Source: Nonomuraea terrae (GTDB lineage: Bacteria > Actinomycetota > Actinomycetes > Streptosporangiales > Streptosporangiaceae). From it: 57,319 nucleotides of DNA. A program made the position numbers and the translations under genes. Below the pieces are notes generated by a model. That model was not told where the DNA came from, did no database searches, and saw nothing but the letters and a program-made list of their open reading frames with translations. Shown here piece by piece: positions 24,981 through 34,101 of the stretch. The stretch lies in NCBI RefSeq assembly GCF_004348995.1, contig NZ_SMKQ01000031.1, positions 1 to 57,319 on the forward strand, written 5' to 3'. The stretch's first letter is position 1. Every line of letters starts with the position of its first letter.

Positions 24981-25838
24981 ATGCGGCTTCATGTGGGATG
25001 CGCGATGTGGACGCACGCGCGCTGGCAGGGGCGCTTCCTGCCCGCCCGGCTCCCTCCCGGCGACCGCCTGCGCGCCTACGCCTCCTGGTGCGACGCGGTG
25101 GAGGGCAACACGACGTTCTACGCGACCCCGTCGCGCGAGACGGTCGAGTCATGGGCCCGGCAGACGCCCGCGGACTTCCGGTTCGTGGTCAAGCTGCCCA
25201 AGCCGATCACCCACGAACACCGCCTCATCGGGGCCGAGGACGAGCTGCGCGCGTTCCTCGACGCGATGGAGCCGCTGGGGCCGCGCCACCACGCCCTGTG
25301 GGTGCAGCTGCCCGGCTCGTTCTCCCCCGCCGACGTCGGCGCGCTGGCGGCGTTCCTGCGCCGGCTGCCGCGCGGCCACCGCTACGCCGTCGAGGTGCGC
25401 CACCCCGCGTTCTTCGCCGAGGAGCGCGCCGAGCGCCTGCTCGAACGCGTCCTGGCCGGGGCGGGCGCGGAGTGGGTGCCGTTCGACACGACCGTGTTGT
25501 TCGGCAGCCCGCCGACCAGCGACGCCGAGCGCGACGCGTGGACGAAGAAGCCGCGGGTGCCGCGGCGTACGCGGGCGCTGACCGGCCATCCGATCGTCCG
25601 CTACCTGGGGCGCGACGCCGAGGAGCGCACGGTGCAGGGCTGGCGGCCGTGGGTGGACACGGTCGCGGAGTGGCTGCGTGAGGGCCGCTCCCCGACCGTG
25701 TTCGTGCACACGCCCGACAACGCCGACGCCCCGGCGCTCGCCCGCCGCTTCCACGACGAGGTGCGGGCCCGCCTGCCTGAGCTGGCCCCGCTCCCCGAGC
25801 CGGTCGCCGCGGACGAGCCGCCGCTGACGCTCTTCTGA
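24981..25838 (+). CDS. DUF72 domain-containing protein (second copy)
   Basis: A diverged DUF72 TIM-barrel: HVGCAMWTHARWQGRFLPARLP, VEGNTTFYATPSRETVESWARQTP, FRFVVKLPKPITHEHRL and FVHTPDNADAPALARRF. 285 residues. Divergent from NAD kinase with a 99-bp shared promoter gap. Function unknown. It does not closely resemble the DUF72 protein at 20900. Confidence 0.88.
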   Translation: MRLHVGCAMWTHARWQGRFLPARLPPGDRLRAYASWCDAVEGNTTFYATPSRETVESWARQTPADFRFVVKLPKPITHEHRLIGAEDELRAFLDAMEPLGPRHHALWVQLPGSFSPADVGALAAFLRRLPRGHRYAVEVRHPAFFAEERAERLLERVLAGAGAEWVPFDTTVLFGSPPTSDAERDAWTKKPRVPRRTRALTGHPIVRYLGRDAEERTVQGWRPWVDTVAEWLREGRSPTVFVHTPDNADAPALARRFHDEVRARLPELAPLPEPVAADEPPLTLF

Positions 25839-25881
25839 AGCCTCAGCGCACGAGCTTGTGAAGCCTCAGCGCACGAGGCAG
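25836..25881. repeat. 23-bp tandem duplication at the 3' end of the glucarate dehydratase gene
   Basis: TGAAGCCTCAGCGCACGAG occurs at 25836-25854 and again at 25859-25877. The unit carries the last codons and stop of the minus-strand glucarate dehydratase, so a second copy of the gene tail lies just beyond the true stop. Confidence 0.7.
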
Positions 25882-27188
25882 GGCCGCTTCGGGTCGAACA
25901 CCCAGCCCTCGATGAGGAACCGCATCGCCACGGCGTCGTCCCGAGCGCCGAGCCCGTGGACGAGGTACAGCTCGTGGGCCGCCGCCAGCGCGTCCCGGTC
26001 GAGCTCGACGCCCAGGCCCGGCGTGTCGGGCACGTCGATCGCGCCGTCGGTGATCTGGAACGGCTTCGTGGTGAGCGCCTGGCCGTCCTGCCAGATCCAG
26101 TGCGTGTCGAGTGCCGTGATCTCGCCCGGGGCGGCCGCCCCGACGTGCGTGAACATCGCCAGCGAGATGTCGAAGTGGTTGTTGGAGTGCGAGCCCCACG
26201 TCAGCCCGAAGTCGTGGCAGAGCTGGGCGACGCGCACCGACCCGGCCATCGTCCAGAAGTGCGGGTCGGCCAGCGGGATGTCGACCGCGTTGGAGCGGAT
26301 GGCGTGCGCCATCTCCCGCCAGTCGGTCGCGATCATGTTGGTCGCGGTGGGCAGGCCGGTGGCGCGGCGGAACTCGGCCATCGTCTCCCGCCCGGAGAAG
26401 CGGCCCTCGGCACCGCACGGGTCCTCGGCGTAGGCGAGCACGCCGCCGAGATCGCGGCAGAGCCGGATCGCGTCGGCGAGCAGCCAGCCGCCGTTGGGGT
26501 CGAGCGTGACGCGGGCCTCGGGGAAGCGGGCGGCCAGCGCCCTGACCGCCTCCACCTCCTCCTCGCCGGCCAGCACGCCGCCCTTGAGCTTGAAGTCGGT
26601 GAAGCCGTAGCGCTCCTGCGCGGCCTCGGCCAGTGCGACGACGGCGTCGGGGGTGAGCGCCTCGCGGCGGCGCAGGCGCGACCAGCGGTCGTCGCCGCCG
26701 TCATCGACGGCATACGGCAGGTCGGTCCTGCCTGCGTCGCCGACGTAGAAGAGGTAGCCCAGCATCGGCACGCGATCGCGCTGCCGGCCCTCGCCGAGCA
26801 GCTCGGCCACCGGCACGCCGAGGTACTGGCCGTGCAGGTCGAGCAGGGTGGATTCGAGGCCGGTGACGGCGTGCACGGTGGTGCGCAGGTCGAACGTCTG
26901 CCGCCCGCGCCCCCCGGCGTCGCGGGCGGCGTACCGCTCGGCGACCGCCCGCAGCAGGCTGCGGTAGCGGGCCACCGGCCGGCCGACGAGCAGCTCGGCC
27001 GCCTCCTCGACCGTCCGGCGGATCGCCTCGCCGCCGGGCACCTCGCCGAGGCCGGTGCGGCCGTCGGAGTCGGTGGTGATGACGACGTTGCGGGTGAAGA
27101 ACGGCGCGTGCGCGCCGCTGAGGTTGAGCAGCATGCTGTCGTGCCCCGCGACGGGGACGACCTCGACACGCTCGATCGTGGGAGACAC
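25866..27188 (-). CDS. gudD: Glucarate dehydratase (enolase superfamily)
   Basis: Dehydrates D-glucarate to 5-dehydro-4-deoxyglucarate. Diagnostic segments: the base pair KLK in [12 protein letters not shown], metal ligands in [19 protein letters not shown] and [10 protein letters not shown], and the catalytic His in [16 protein letters not shown]. 440 residues, close to the E. coli enzyme. GTG start with AGGAGCC upstream, 8 bp after kdgD, so the two form an operon. Confidence 0.9.
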   Translation of the reverse strand: MSPTIERVEVVPVAGHDSMLLNLSGAHAPFFTRNVVITTDSDGRTGLGEVPGGEAIRRTVEEAAELLVGRPVARYRSLLRAVAERYAARDAGGRGRQTFDLRTTVHAVTGLESTLLDLHGQYLGVPVAELLGEGRQRDRVPMLGYLFYVGDAGRTDLPYAVDDGGDDRWSRLRRREALTPDAVVALAEAAQERYGFTDFKLKGGVLAGEEEVEAVRALAARFPEARVTLDPNGGWLLADAIRLCRDLGGVLAYAEDPCGAEGRFSGRETMAEFRRATGLPTATNMIATDWREMAHAIRSNAVDIPLADPHFWTMAGSVRVAQLCHDFGLTWGSHSNNHFDISLAMFTHVGAAAPGEITALDTHWIWQDGQALTTKPFQITDGAIDVPDTPGLGVELDRDALAAAHELYLVHGLGARDDAVAMRFLIEGWVFDPKRPCLVR

Positions 27189-27196
27189 CGCGGCTC

Positions 27197-28111
27197 CTAG
27201 CTGATCTTGTTGACGAGGGCGGTCAGCTCGGCGAGCTCGTCCTCGGTGAGGTTCGACAGCGGCGGCCGCACCGGGCCGGCCGGGCGCCCGACGGCGGTCA
27301 GGCCCGCCTTGATGATGGACACGGCGTACCCCTTCGTCCGGTCGCGGATGTTCAGGTACGGCACCACGAACTCCTTGATGCGCCGGTAGACCGCGTCGCG
27401 GTCCTGGGCCCGCACGTCGGCGTAGAAGTCGAGCGCGTACTGCGGCACGAAGTTGAAGATGGCCGAGGAGTAGGTGCTCATGCCGAGCTGCAGCAGCGGC
27501 AGGGCGAAGGTCTCGGCGGTGGGCAGGCCGCCGATGTAGGCCAGGCGGTCGCCGACGGCGGCGTAGATGCGGGTGAGGTTCTCGATGTTGCCGACGCCGT
27601 CCTTGAAGCCGACGAGCGTGGGGTTCCGCTCGACCAGGGCCTCGACGGAGCGGTCGACCAGGACCGCGTTGGCCCTGCTGTAGACGATGACGCCGAGCCC
27701 GGTGGCGGCGCAGACCGCGGAGACGTGCTCGACCAGGCCCTCCTGGCCGGCCTCGGTCAGGTAGGGGGGCATGAGGAGCAGGCCGTCGGCGCCAGCGGCC
27801 TCGGCGGCCTTGGCCTGCGCGACCGCGTTGGCGGTGCCTCCGGTGGCCGGTGCCACGACCGGCACCCGGCCGCCGACCTCGTCCACCGCCGCGCGCACGA
27901 CCCGGTCGATCTCCTCAGGGGTCAGCGAGAAGCCCTCGCCCGTGCCTCCCGCGGCGAACAGGCCCGCCACCGGGTACCCGCTCAGCCAGGACAGGTGCTC
28001 GCGGTAGCGGGCCTCGTCGAACTCCAGGTCCTGCGTGAAGTGGGTCACGGGGAAGGACAGCAGGCCGCTTTTGAGCTGCGTGGCGAGCTCTTGTGGGGAG
28101 TAGTCGGGCAT
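27197..28111 (-). CDS. kdgD: 5-dehydro-4-deoxyglucarate dehydratase
   Basis: A class I aldolase-fold dehydratase/decarboxylase that converts the product of the aldarate dehydratases to 2-oxoglutarate semialdehyde. Visible: [39 protein letters not shown] and the Schiff-base Lys in [18 protein letters not shown]. 304 residues, ATG start with GAGGAG upstream. First gene of the kdgD-gudD operon; a LysR-box-like palindrome lies 110 bp upstream. The 2-oxoglutarate-semialdehyde dehydrogenase needed next is not in the window. Confidence 0.92.
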   Translation of the reverse strand: MPDYSPQELATQLKSGLLSFPVTHFTQDLEFDEARYREHLSWLSGYPVAGLFAAGGTGEGFSLTPEEIDRVVRAAVDEVGGRVPVVAPATGGTANAVAQAKAAEAAGADGLLLMPPYLTEAGQEGLVEHVSAVCAATGLGVIVYSRANAVLVDRSVEALVERNPTLVGFKDGVGNIENLTRIYAAVGDRLAYIGGLPTAETFALPLLQLGMSTYSSAIFNFVPQYALDFYADVRAQDRDAVYRRIKEFVVPYLNIRDRTKGYAVSIIKAGLTAVGRPAGPVRPPLSNLTEDELAELTALVNKIS

Positions 28112-28221
28112 GACGGTCGCTCCTCGTTTGACGTGCGGCCGCGGGAGGCTCCACGAGGCCGGTCTGGTCTGTCGCCCGTCAGGCTAAGGAGGAGGAGTGA
28201 TTCCTGTCCAAGTGCGATTCT

Positions 28222-28235
28222 GTATCCGTCGATAC
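28222..28235. promoter_or_regulatory. LysR-box-like palindrome upstream of kdgD
   Basis: GTATC-CGTC-GATAC, preceded by T and followed by CGG. The same TGTATC-N4-GATACCG arrangement appears at the lysR/tctC promoter, and the T-N11-A spacing fits LysR-type regulators. Confidence 0.6.
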
Positions 28236-28245
28236 CGGCAGGGCA

Positions 28246-29169
28246 TCATGACGGCGACTCCAGGTCCGGCAGGAGATCCAGCACGCGGGCGAGCGCGGGG
28301 TTGGTGGAGCCGCGGTCCCAGATGACGTGCAGCTCGACCGGTTCGTTCGTGGCGCCCCCGCCGGGGTCGAGGGGATCGCCGCCGCCGCGTACGAGGTCGC
28401 AGTAGGCCACGTGCCGGACTCCGAGCGAGCGGGCGCTGGCGGGCACCAGTGCCACGCCGCGCCGGGCCGCCACCAGCAGCACGGCGGTGAGGATCTGGTG
28501 GACCTGCTGCTCGATGCGCGGGTGGGCGTTGGTCAGGAACCGGACGGTCAGCTCGTGGAAGTACCGCGACTGGACGGGGTTGTAGCTGATCACCGGCAGG
28601 CCGTCGAAGTCGTCGGGCGCGAGCGGCCGGCCGAGCCCGGCCAGCGGGTGGCCCTCGGGCACCACGGCGCACAGCGCCTCCCGGAAGACCACGCGGGAGT
28701 CGAGCGTGGCGATGTCGAACGGCGGCCGGGCCAGGCCCAGGTCGAGCTCGCCGCGCAGCAGGCCGTCCACCTGCCCGGCGGTCACGCGTTCGTGCAGGAT
28801 GACGTCGATCTCGGGCAGCTCCTCCGCCAGCCGCTTGAGCAGCGTGCCGAGCATGCTGATGGCCGAGACGGCGGTGAACCCCAGCCGTACGGTGCCGGCG
28901 GCGCCGCTGGCGATCCGGCGGGCCCGGTCGCCGGCGGTGTCCACGAGCGAGAGCATGCGGCGCGCGTCCTCCAGGAAGCCGCGGCCGGCGTCGGTGAGGA
29001 TCACCCGCCGGTTGTCACGTTCCAGGAGGGTCACGCCGACCACGCGCTCCAGCTTCTGGATGTGGCGGCTGAGCGGGGGCTGCGTCATCCGCAGTCGGGC
29101 GGCCGCGCGGCCGAAGTGCAGCTCCTCGGCCACAGCCACGAACGCCCTGATTTGGTCAAGCGTTAGCAT
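28246..29169 (-). CDS. LysR family transcriptional regulator
   Basis: 307 residues: an N-terminal winged HTH (LTLDQIRAFVAVAEELHFGRAAARLRMTQPPLSRHIQKLERVVG) and a C-terminal periplasmic-binding-like effector domain (~90-300). Divergent from tctC, as is typical for LysR regulators, and upstream of kdgD on the same strand. Likely responds to an aldarate and controls both units through the shared palindrome. Confidence 0.92.
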   Translation of the reverse strand: MLTLDQIRAFVAVAEELHFGRAAARLRMTQPPLSRHIQKLERVVGVTLLERDNRRVILTDAGRGFLEDARRMLSLVDTAGDRARRIASGAAGTVRLGFTAVSAISMLGTLLKRLAEELPEIDVILHERVTAGQVDGLLRGELDLGLARPPFDIATLDSRVVFREALCAVVPEGHPLAGLGRPLAPDDFDGLPVISYNPVQSRYFHELTVRFLTNAHPRIEQQVHQILTAVLLVAARRGVALVPASARSLGVRHVAYCDLVRGGGDPLDPGGGATNEPVELHVIWDRGSTNPALARVLDLLPDLESPS

Positions 29170-29181
29170 GATGCGCAGACT

Positions 29182-29195
29182 GTATCACTCGATAC
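29182..29195. promoter_or_regulatory. LysR-box-like palindrome in the lysR/tctC intergenic region
   Basis: GTATC-ACTC-GATAC, 13 bp from the lysR ATG, embedded in TGTATC-N4-GATACCG, identical in both arms to the copy at 28222-28235. Confidence 0.6.
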
Positions 29196-29338
29196 CGAAA
29201 TGAGCCTGGACAGGCATCGAGCCTGGTACCTAGTCTCCGGAGACTACAGAGCGGAAACCTTGCCGTAACCTGACGCGACCCCCTGTCCGCTCCATGACAG
29301 TCCCGGGTGGCGCCGCCCCCGCACGAAGGAGTAGTCCC

Positions 29339-30346
29339 ATGCCGAGATACCGGACCATCCCCCGCCGCGTCCTCATGGGCGTGCTCGGCGCCACCGCCGC
29401 GATCACGCTGACCGCGTGCGGTGGTGTCAAGACGACCTCCTCCGGCGGCGGCGACGGCGAGTATCCGACGGGCAACATCGAGTTCAGCGTCGGCGCGTCC
29501 GCCGGCGGCTCCACCGACCTGATCACCCGGGCCCTGGCCCAGGGCATCGGCAAGGAGCTGGGCGTCTCCGCCCCGGTCATCAACAAGCCGGGCGCCAACG
29601 GCGCGCTCAACGCCAAGGAACTGCAGGCCGCCAAGCCCGACGGCTACAAGATCGCGGTGCAGAACGCCTCGCTCTTCACCATCACGCCTCTCACGGTCTC
29701 GCCCGAGGAGGCCACGAAGATCGAGGACTTCGACGTCATCACCGGCATCTCCCGTGACGACTACGTCATGGCCACCAGCGCCGAGTCCGGCTACAAGTCG
29801 ATCGACGACCTGAAGAAGGCCGGCAAGACCATCCGGTACGGCACCACCGGCGTCGGCACCGGCGCCCAGCTCGCCTCGGCCCTGACGTTCAAGAGCGCCG
29901 GGATCGAGTCCACGGCGGTGCCGTTCGACGGCGGCGCCCCGGCGCTGACCGCGCTGCTGGGCAACCAGGTCGACGTCTCGACCATGCAGATCGGCGAGGG
30001 CATCGAGAACATCAAGGCCGGCAAGCTCGTCCCGCTCGCCGTCTTCTCCGCCGAGCGCATCCCGTACCTGCCGGACGTCAAGACGGCCAAGGAGCAGGGC
30101 TACGAGGTCCAGGTGACGCAGTACCGGTTCCTGACCGCGCCGAAGGGCACCCCGGAGAACGTCAAGACACGCCTGCTGGACGCGGCCAAGAAGACGTTCG
30201 CGACGCCGGAGTACAAGCAGTTCAACGAGCAGAACTCGCTCACCCCGATGGAGATCTCCCCCGAGGAGGTCCTCAAGGCGCTGCAGAGCGACACGGCCAC
30301 GTACAAAGAGCAGCTGAACGAGTTCGGCATCAGCCTGACCGGCTGA
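29339..30346 (+). CDS. tctC: Tripartite tricarboxylate transporter substrate-binding lipoprotein
   Basis: Bug/TctC family: lipoprotein signal with TLTAC (Cys27), then IEFSVGASAGGSTDLITRALAQ, INKPGANGALNAKELQAAKPDGY, TTGVGTGAQLASALTF and VPFDGGAPALTALLGNQVD. 335 residues. ATG preceded by GAAGGAG. Captures a carboxylate, probably an aldarate given the neighbours, for the TctBA membrane complex. Confidence 0.93.
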   Translation: MPRYRTIPRRVLMGVLGATAAITLTACGGVKTTSSGGGDGEYPTGNIEFSVGASAGGSTDLITRALAQGIGKELGVSAPVINKPGANGALNAKELQAAKPDGYKIAVQNASLFTITPLTVSPEEATKIEDFDVITGISRDDYVMATSAESGYKSIDDLKKAGKTIRYGTTGVGTGAQLASALTFKSAGIESTAVPFDGGAPALTALLGNQVDVSTMQIGEGIENIKAGKLVPLAVFSAERIPYLPDVKTAKEQGYEVQVTQYRFLTAPKGTPENVKTRLLDAAKKTFATPEYKQFNEQNSLTPMEISPEEVLKALQSDTATYKEQLNEFGISLTG

Positions 30347-30359
30347 TCGAGGAGTGAGC

Positions 30360-30896
30360 ATGTCTCAGCCCGACCCCACGCCGTCCGGCGTCGCGGACGC
30401 CGGCCTCCAGGAGGAGGTCGAACGGCTCCACGCCGAGATGGAGGAGGCGCGCCCGCCGCACGCCGGCCCGATCTCCCAGGCCGCGGCGGCCCTGGTGGCG
30501 CTCGTCGTCGGCGTCCTCGCGGCGACCGGCTCCTACGCCCTCGGGCTGGGGCGGCTCACCCAGCCCGGCCCGGGTCTGTGGCCGTTCGCCATCAGCGTCG
30601 TCATCGTCGTTCTGTCCGTGGTGCTCCTCGTGACCGGCCGCAGGCTGGAGGACACCGAACGCTTCTCGAAGTCGAGCCTGCTCACCGCGGTCGCCCTGGT
30701 GACGCTCGTGGCGCTCGCCGCGCTGCTGCCGGTGATCGGCTTCGAGATCCCCTCGCTGCTGCTGACGTTCGTGTGGCTGCGCTGGCTGGGCAAGGAGTCG
30801 TGGCGGTCGTCCATCGTGATCAGCATCGGCGCCGTGGCGGCGTTCTACGTGATCTTCGTTCTGCTGCTGCAGATCCCGCTCCCACGCCTCATCTGA
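30360..30896 (+). CDS. tctB: Tripartite tricarboxylate transporter small membrane subunit
   Basis: 178 residues: a charged N-terminus with a short helix (LQEEVERLHAEMEEAR), then four membrane spans (~40-62, 77-95, 108-125, 150-172), as in TctB. ATG 30360 has CGAGGAG upstream, 14 bp after tctC. Confidence 0.88.
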   Translation: MSQPDPTPSGVADAGLQEEVERLHAEMEEARPPHAGPISQAAAALVALVVGVLAATGSYALGLGRLTQPGPGLWPFAISVVIVVLSVVLLVTGRRLEDTERFSKSSLLTAVALVTLVALAALLPVIGFEIPSLLLTFVWLRWLGKESWRSSIVISIGAVAAFYVIFVLLLQIPLPRLI

Positions 30897-30905
30897 GAAA
30901 GTCGC

Positions 30906-32435
30906 ATGGACATCTCCCCGATCCTCAATGGCTTCGGCGTCGTGTTGGAGCCCACGAACCTCCTCTACTGCCTCGTCGGCGTCATCATCGGCATGCTCAT
31001 CGGCGTGCTGCCCGGCCTCGGGCCCGGCGCGACGATCGCCATCCTGCTGCCGATCACGTACGGCATCGACCCCGTCTCGGCGATCATCATGCTGGCGGGC
31101 ATCTTCTACGGCGCCCAGTACGGCGGGACCATCACCTCGGTGCTGCTGCGCCTGCCGGGCGAGGCGTCCTCGGTGGTCACCGTCTTCGACGGGTTCGCGC
31201 TGGCCAGGCAGGGCCGGGCGGGCACCGCGCTGGGCATCGCCGCCATCGGCTCGTTCGTCGGCGGCACGGTCTCGATCATCGGGCTGACGGTGCTGGCCCC
31301 GGTCGTCGCCGGCTTCGCGCTCGACTTCGGCCCACCGGAGTACGCGGCGCTCGGCATCCTCGGTGTGCTGCTGGTCTCGGCGATCGGCAACGGCAACCGG
31401 CTCAAGGCCGTCATCGCCGCCTGCGTCGGTCTGCTGATCGCGACGGTGGGCCGCGACACGTTCACCGGCGCCGAGCGCTTCACCTTCGACAGCCTGAACC
31501 TGGCCGAGGGCATCGACTTCATCCCGATCGCGATGGGCCTGTTCGGCCTGAGCGAGATCCTCTACAACATCGAGGAGCGGCACAACCAGGTGCACTCCCC
31601 CGCGAAGGTCGGCAACGTGTGGCCCTCGCGCAAGGATCTCGGCCAGGCGAAGGGCGCCATCGGGCGCGGTTCGCTCATCGGCTTCCTGCTGGGCGTGCTG
31701 CCCGGCGGCGGCGCGGTGCTGTCGTCGCTGGCGGCGTACGCGGTGGAGAAGCGCCGCGCCAAACAGCCCGAGCGCTTCGGGCGCGGCGCCGTCGAGGGCG
31801 TGGCCGCTCCTGAGACCGCCAACAACGCCGCGGCCACCTCGTCGTTCATCCCGTTGCTGACGCTCGGCATCCCGGCGAACGCGACGATGGCCCTGATCTT
31901 CGGCGCGCTGCTCATCCAGGGCATCCAGCCGGGGCCGCAGCTCGTCACCGAGCACCCCGACGTGTTCTGGGGCGTCATCAACTCGATGTACATCGGCAAC
32001 ATCCTGCTGCTGATCATGAGCATCCCGATGGTCGGCGTGTTCGTGCGGATCCTGCGGGTACGCCCGGCCATCCTGGCGCCGATCACGGTGCTGATCACGC
32101 TGCTGGGCGCGTACACGGTGCGCAACCAGGTCTACGACATCTTCCTGGTCATCGGGTTCGGCGTGCTCGGCTACCTGATGAAGAAGTTCGGGTTCGAGCC
32201 GGGGCCGCTCGTGCTGGCGTTCGTGCTGGGCTCGATGATCGAGAGCTCGGCACGGCAGTCGCTGCTCATCTTCGGCGGCGACCCGGCCGGGTTCCTCACC
32301 CGTCCCATCTCGGGCACCGTGCTGGCCGTGGTCGTGATCGTGGCGGCCTGGCCGCTGATCCGCAAGGCGCTGCCCCGCAAGAAACCGGCCGCCGTTCCCG
32401 GCGACTCCGATCGTGTGGAGGAGAAGACCCCATGA
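30906..32435 (+). CDS. tctA: Tripartite tricarboxylate transporter large permease
   Basis: TctA family, 509 residues with about ten or more spans. Conserved blocks: VIIGMLIGVLPGLGPGATIAILLPITYG, AGIFYGAQYGGTITSVLLRLPGEASSVVT, ETANNAAATSSFIPLLTLGIPANATMALI and PGPQLVTEHPDVFWGVI. Overlaps the Usp gene (ATGA). Confidence 0.95.
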   Translation: MDISPILNGFGVVLEPTNLLYCLVGVIIGMLIGVLPGLGPGATIAILLPITYGIDPVSAIIMLAGIFYGAQYGGTITSVLLRLPGEASSVVTVFDGFALARQGRAGTALGIAAIGSFVGGTVSIIGLTVLAPVVAGFALDFGPPEYAALGILGVLLVSAIGNGNRLKAVIAACVGLLIATVGRDTFTGAERFTFDSLNLAEGIDFIPIAMGLFGLSEILYNIEERHNQVHSPAKVGNVWPSRKDLGQAKGAIGRGSLIGFLLGVLPGGGAVLSSLAAYAVEKRRAKQPERFGRGAVEGVAAPETANNAAATSSFIPLLTLGIPANATMALIFGALLIQGIQPGPQLVTEHPDVFWGVINSMYIGNILLLIMSIPMVGVFVRILRVRPAILAPITVLITLLGAYTVRNQVYDIFLVIGFGVLGYLMKKFGFEPGPLVLAFVLGSMIESSARQSLLIFGGDPAGFLTRPISGTVLAVVVIVAAWPLIRKALPRKKPAAVPGDSDRVEEKTP

Positions 32436-32827
32436 CCATCCTCGTCGGCTACCTGCCGACGCCCGAGGGCGAGGCCGCCGTGGAGGCGGGCCTGCGCGAG
32501 GGCGCGCTGCGCGGCGAACGCGTGATCATCGTGAACTCACCGCGCCGGGGCGCCCCCGTCGACGAGCACATGGTCGGCGAGGCGGCCCGCGACGAGCTGC
32601 TCCGCCGCGCCAAGGAGGCCGGCGTCGAGGCCGAGGTACGCCAGCCACTGCACGACGACGACCTGCCGGAGACGTTCGACCGGCTGGTGGAGGAGACCGG
32701 CGCGAGCCTCATCGTCATCGGGCTGCGGCACCGGTCGCTGGTCGGCAAGTTCGTCCTGGGCAGCGCGGCGCAGCGGATCCTCATGGAGGCCGAGGTGCCG
32801 GTGCTCACCGTGAAGGCCGCCAGGTGA
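32432..32827 (+). CDS. Universal stress protein (UspA) family
   Basis: 131 residues, a single Usp domain: N-terminal MTILVGYLPTPEGEAAVEAG and the C-terminal ATP-binding loop GLRHRSLVGKFVLGSAAQRIL followed by VPVLTVK. It is translationally coupled to tctA and the second glucarate dehydratase. A precedent is TeaD, a Usp encoded with a TRAP transporter that modulates uptake; a similar role here is inference. Confidence 0.9.
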   Translation: MTILVGYLPTPEGEAAVEAGLREGALRGERVIIVNSPRRGAPVDEHMVGEAARDELLRRAKEAGVEAEVRQPLHDDDLPETFDRLVEETGASLIVIGLRHRSLVGKFVLGSAAQRILMEAEVPVLTVKAAR

Positions 32828-34098
32828 GCGCGCCGGTCGCGGGCCGGGTCAGCCGGGTCACCGTGACCCCGGTCGCCTTCCGCGACCCGCCGCTGCTCAA
32901 CGTCGTGGGCGTGCACCAGCCGTACGTGCTGCGGGCGATCGTCCAGGTGCACACCGACGAGGGGCTGGTGGGGCTCGGGGAGACCTACGCCGACCAGGCG
33001 CACCTCGACCGGCTCGGCGCGGTGGCCGCGGCGCTGCCCGGCGCGGACGTGTTCGATCTGTACGGCCTGCGCCGCGTCGTGACGGAGGTGCTCGGCGCGT
33101 CCACGGGCGGGGCGGGTGCGAGCTTCGGCGGCATGCTGGAGGTCTCCAGCGCGGTCGACACCGTGGCTTCGCCGTTCGAGGTGGCCCTGCTCGACCTGCA
33201 GGGCAAGGCGCTCGGGCGGCCGGTGAGCGACTTGCTGGGCGGCGCCGTGCGCGAGCGGGTGCCGTACTCGGCGTACCTGTTCTACAAGTGGGCCGGCCAC
33301 CCCGGGTACGGCGAGGACACGTGGGGCGAGGGCCGCACGCCCGAGCAGATGGTGGCCCAGGCCCGCCGCATGGTCGACGAGTACGGCTTCACGGCGATCA
33401 AGCTCAAGGGCGGCGTGTACGAGCCCCGCCACGAGATCGAGACCGTCGAGGCGCTCGCCGCCGCGTTCCCCGGTCACCGGCTGCGCATCGACCCGAACGG
33501 CGCCTGGACGGTGGCGACCTCGATCGAGGTGGCCGGGCGGCTGTCGGGCGTCCTCGAGTACCTGGAGGACCCGACGCCGGGCATCGAGGGCATGGCCGAG
33601 GTCTCCCGGCACACCGATCTGCCGCTGGCCACGAACATGTGCGTCATCGCCTTCGAGCACCTCAAGCCGGCCGTGGCCGCCGACGCCGTGCAGGTCGTCC
33701 TGTCGGACCACCACCTGTGGGGCGGGCTGCGGCGTTCGGCGCTGCTGGGCGGCATCTGCGAGACGTTCGGGATGGGGCTGTCGATGCACTCCAACTCGCA
33801 CCTGGGGGTCAGCCTCGCGGCGATGACCCACCTGGCCGCGGCCACCCCCAACCTCACCTACGCCTGCGACACCCACTACCCGTGGAAGACGGAGGACGTC
33901 GTGAGGCCGGGGGTGCTGGAGTTCCGCGACGGCGGTGTGGCCGTGCCCTCCACGCCGGGGCTCGGGGTCGAGCTGGACGAGGACGCGCTCGCCGCCCTGC
34001 ACGAGCAGTACGTGACCTGCGGCCAGCGCGGCCGCGAGGACACGGCGTACATGCGCTCGATCGTCCCCGGCTTCACGCCCAACACCGCCCGCTGGTAG
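32824..34098 (+). CDS. Glucarate dehydratase-like enolase superfamily enzyme (second type)
   Basis: 424 residues. Contains AIKLKGGVYEPRHE (KxK base), LRIDPNGAW, YLEDPTPGIEGM, TNMCVIAFEHL and SMHSNSHLGVSLAAMTHL, so it belongs to the glucarate dehydratase subgroup, but it is clearly diverged from the copy at 25866. GTG start overlapping the Usp stop. Encoded in the transporter operon, so it may handle a different stereoisomer or act as the inducible enzyme. Confidence 0.88.
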   Translation: MSAPVAGRVSRVTVTPVAFRDPPLLNVVGVHQPYVLRAIVQVHTDEGLVGLGETYADQAHLDRLGAVAAALPGADVFDLYGLRRVVTEVLGASTGGAGASFGGMLEVSSAVDTVASPFEVALLDLQGKALGRPVSDLLGGAVRERVPYSAYLFYKWAGHPGYGEDTWGEGRTPEQMVAQARRMVDEYGFTAIKLKGGVYEPRHEIETVEALAAAFPGHRLRIDPNGAWTVATSIEVAGRLSGVLEYLEDPTPGIEGMAEVSRHTDLPLATNMCVIAFEHLKPAVAADAVQVVLSDHHLWGGLRRSALLGGICETFGMGLSMHSNSHLGVSLAAMTHLAAATPNLTYACDTHYPWKTEDVVRPGVLEFRDGGVAVPSTPGLGVELDEDALAALHEQYVTCGQRGREDTAYMRSIVPGFTPNTARW

Positions 34099-34101
34099 CG
34101 G

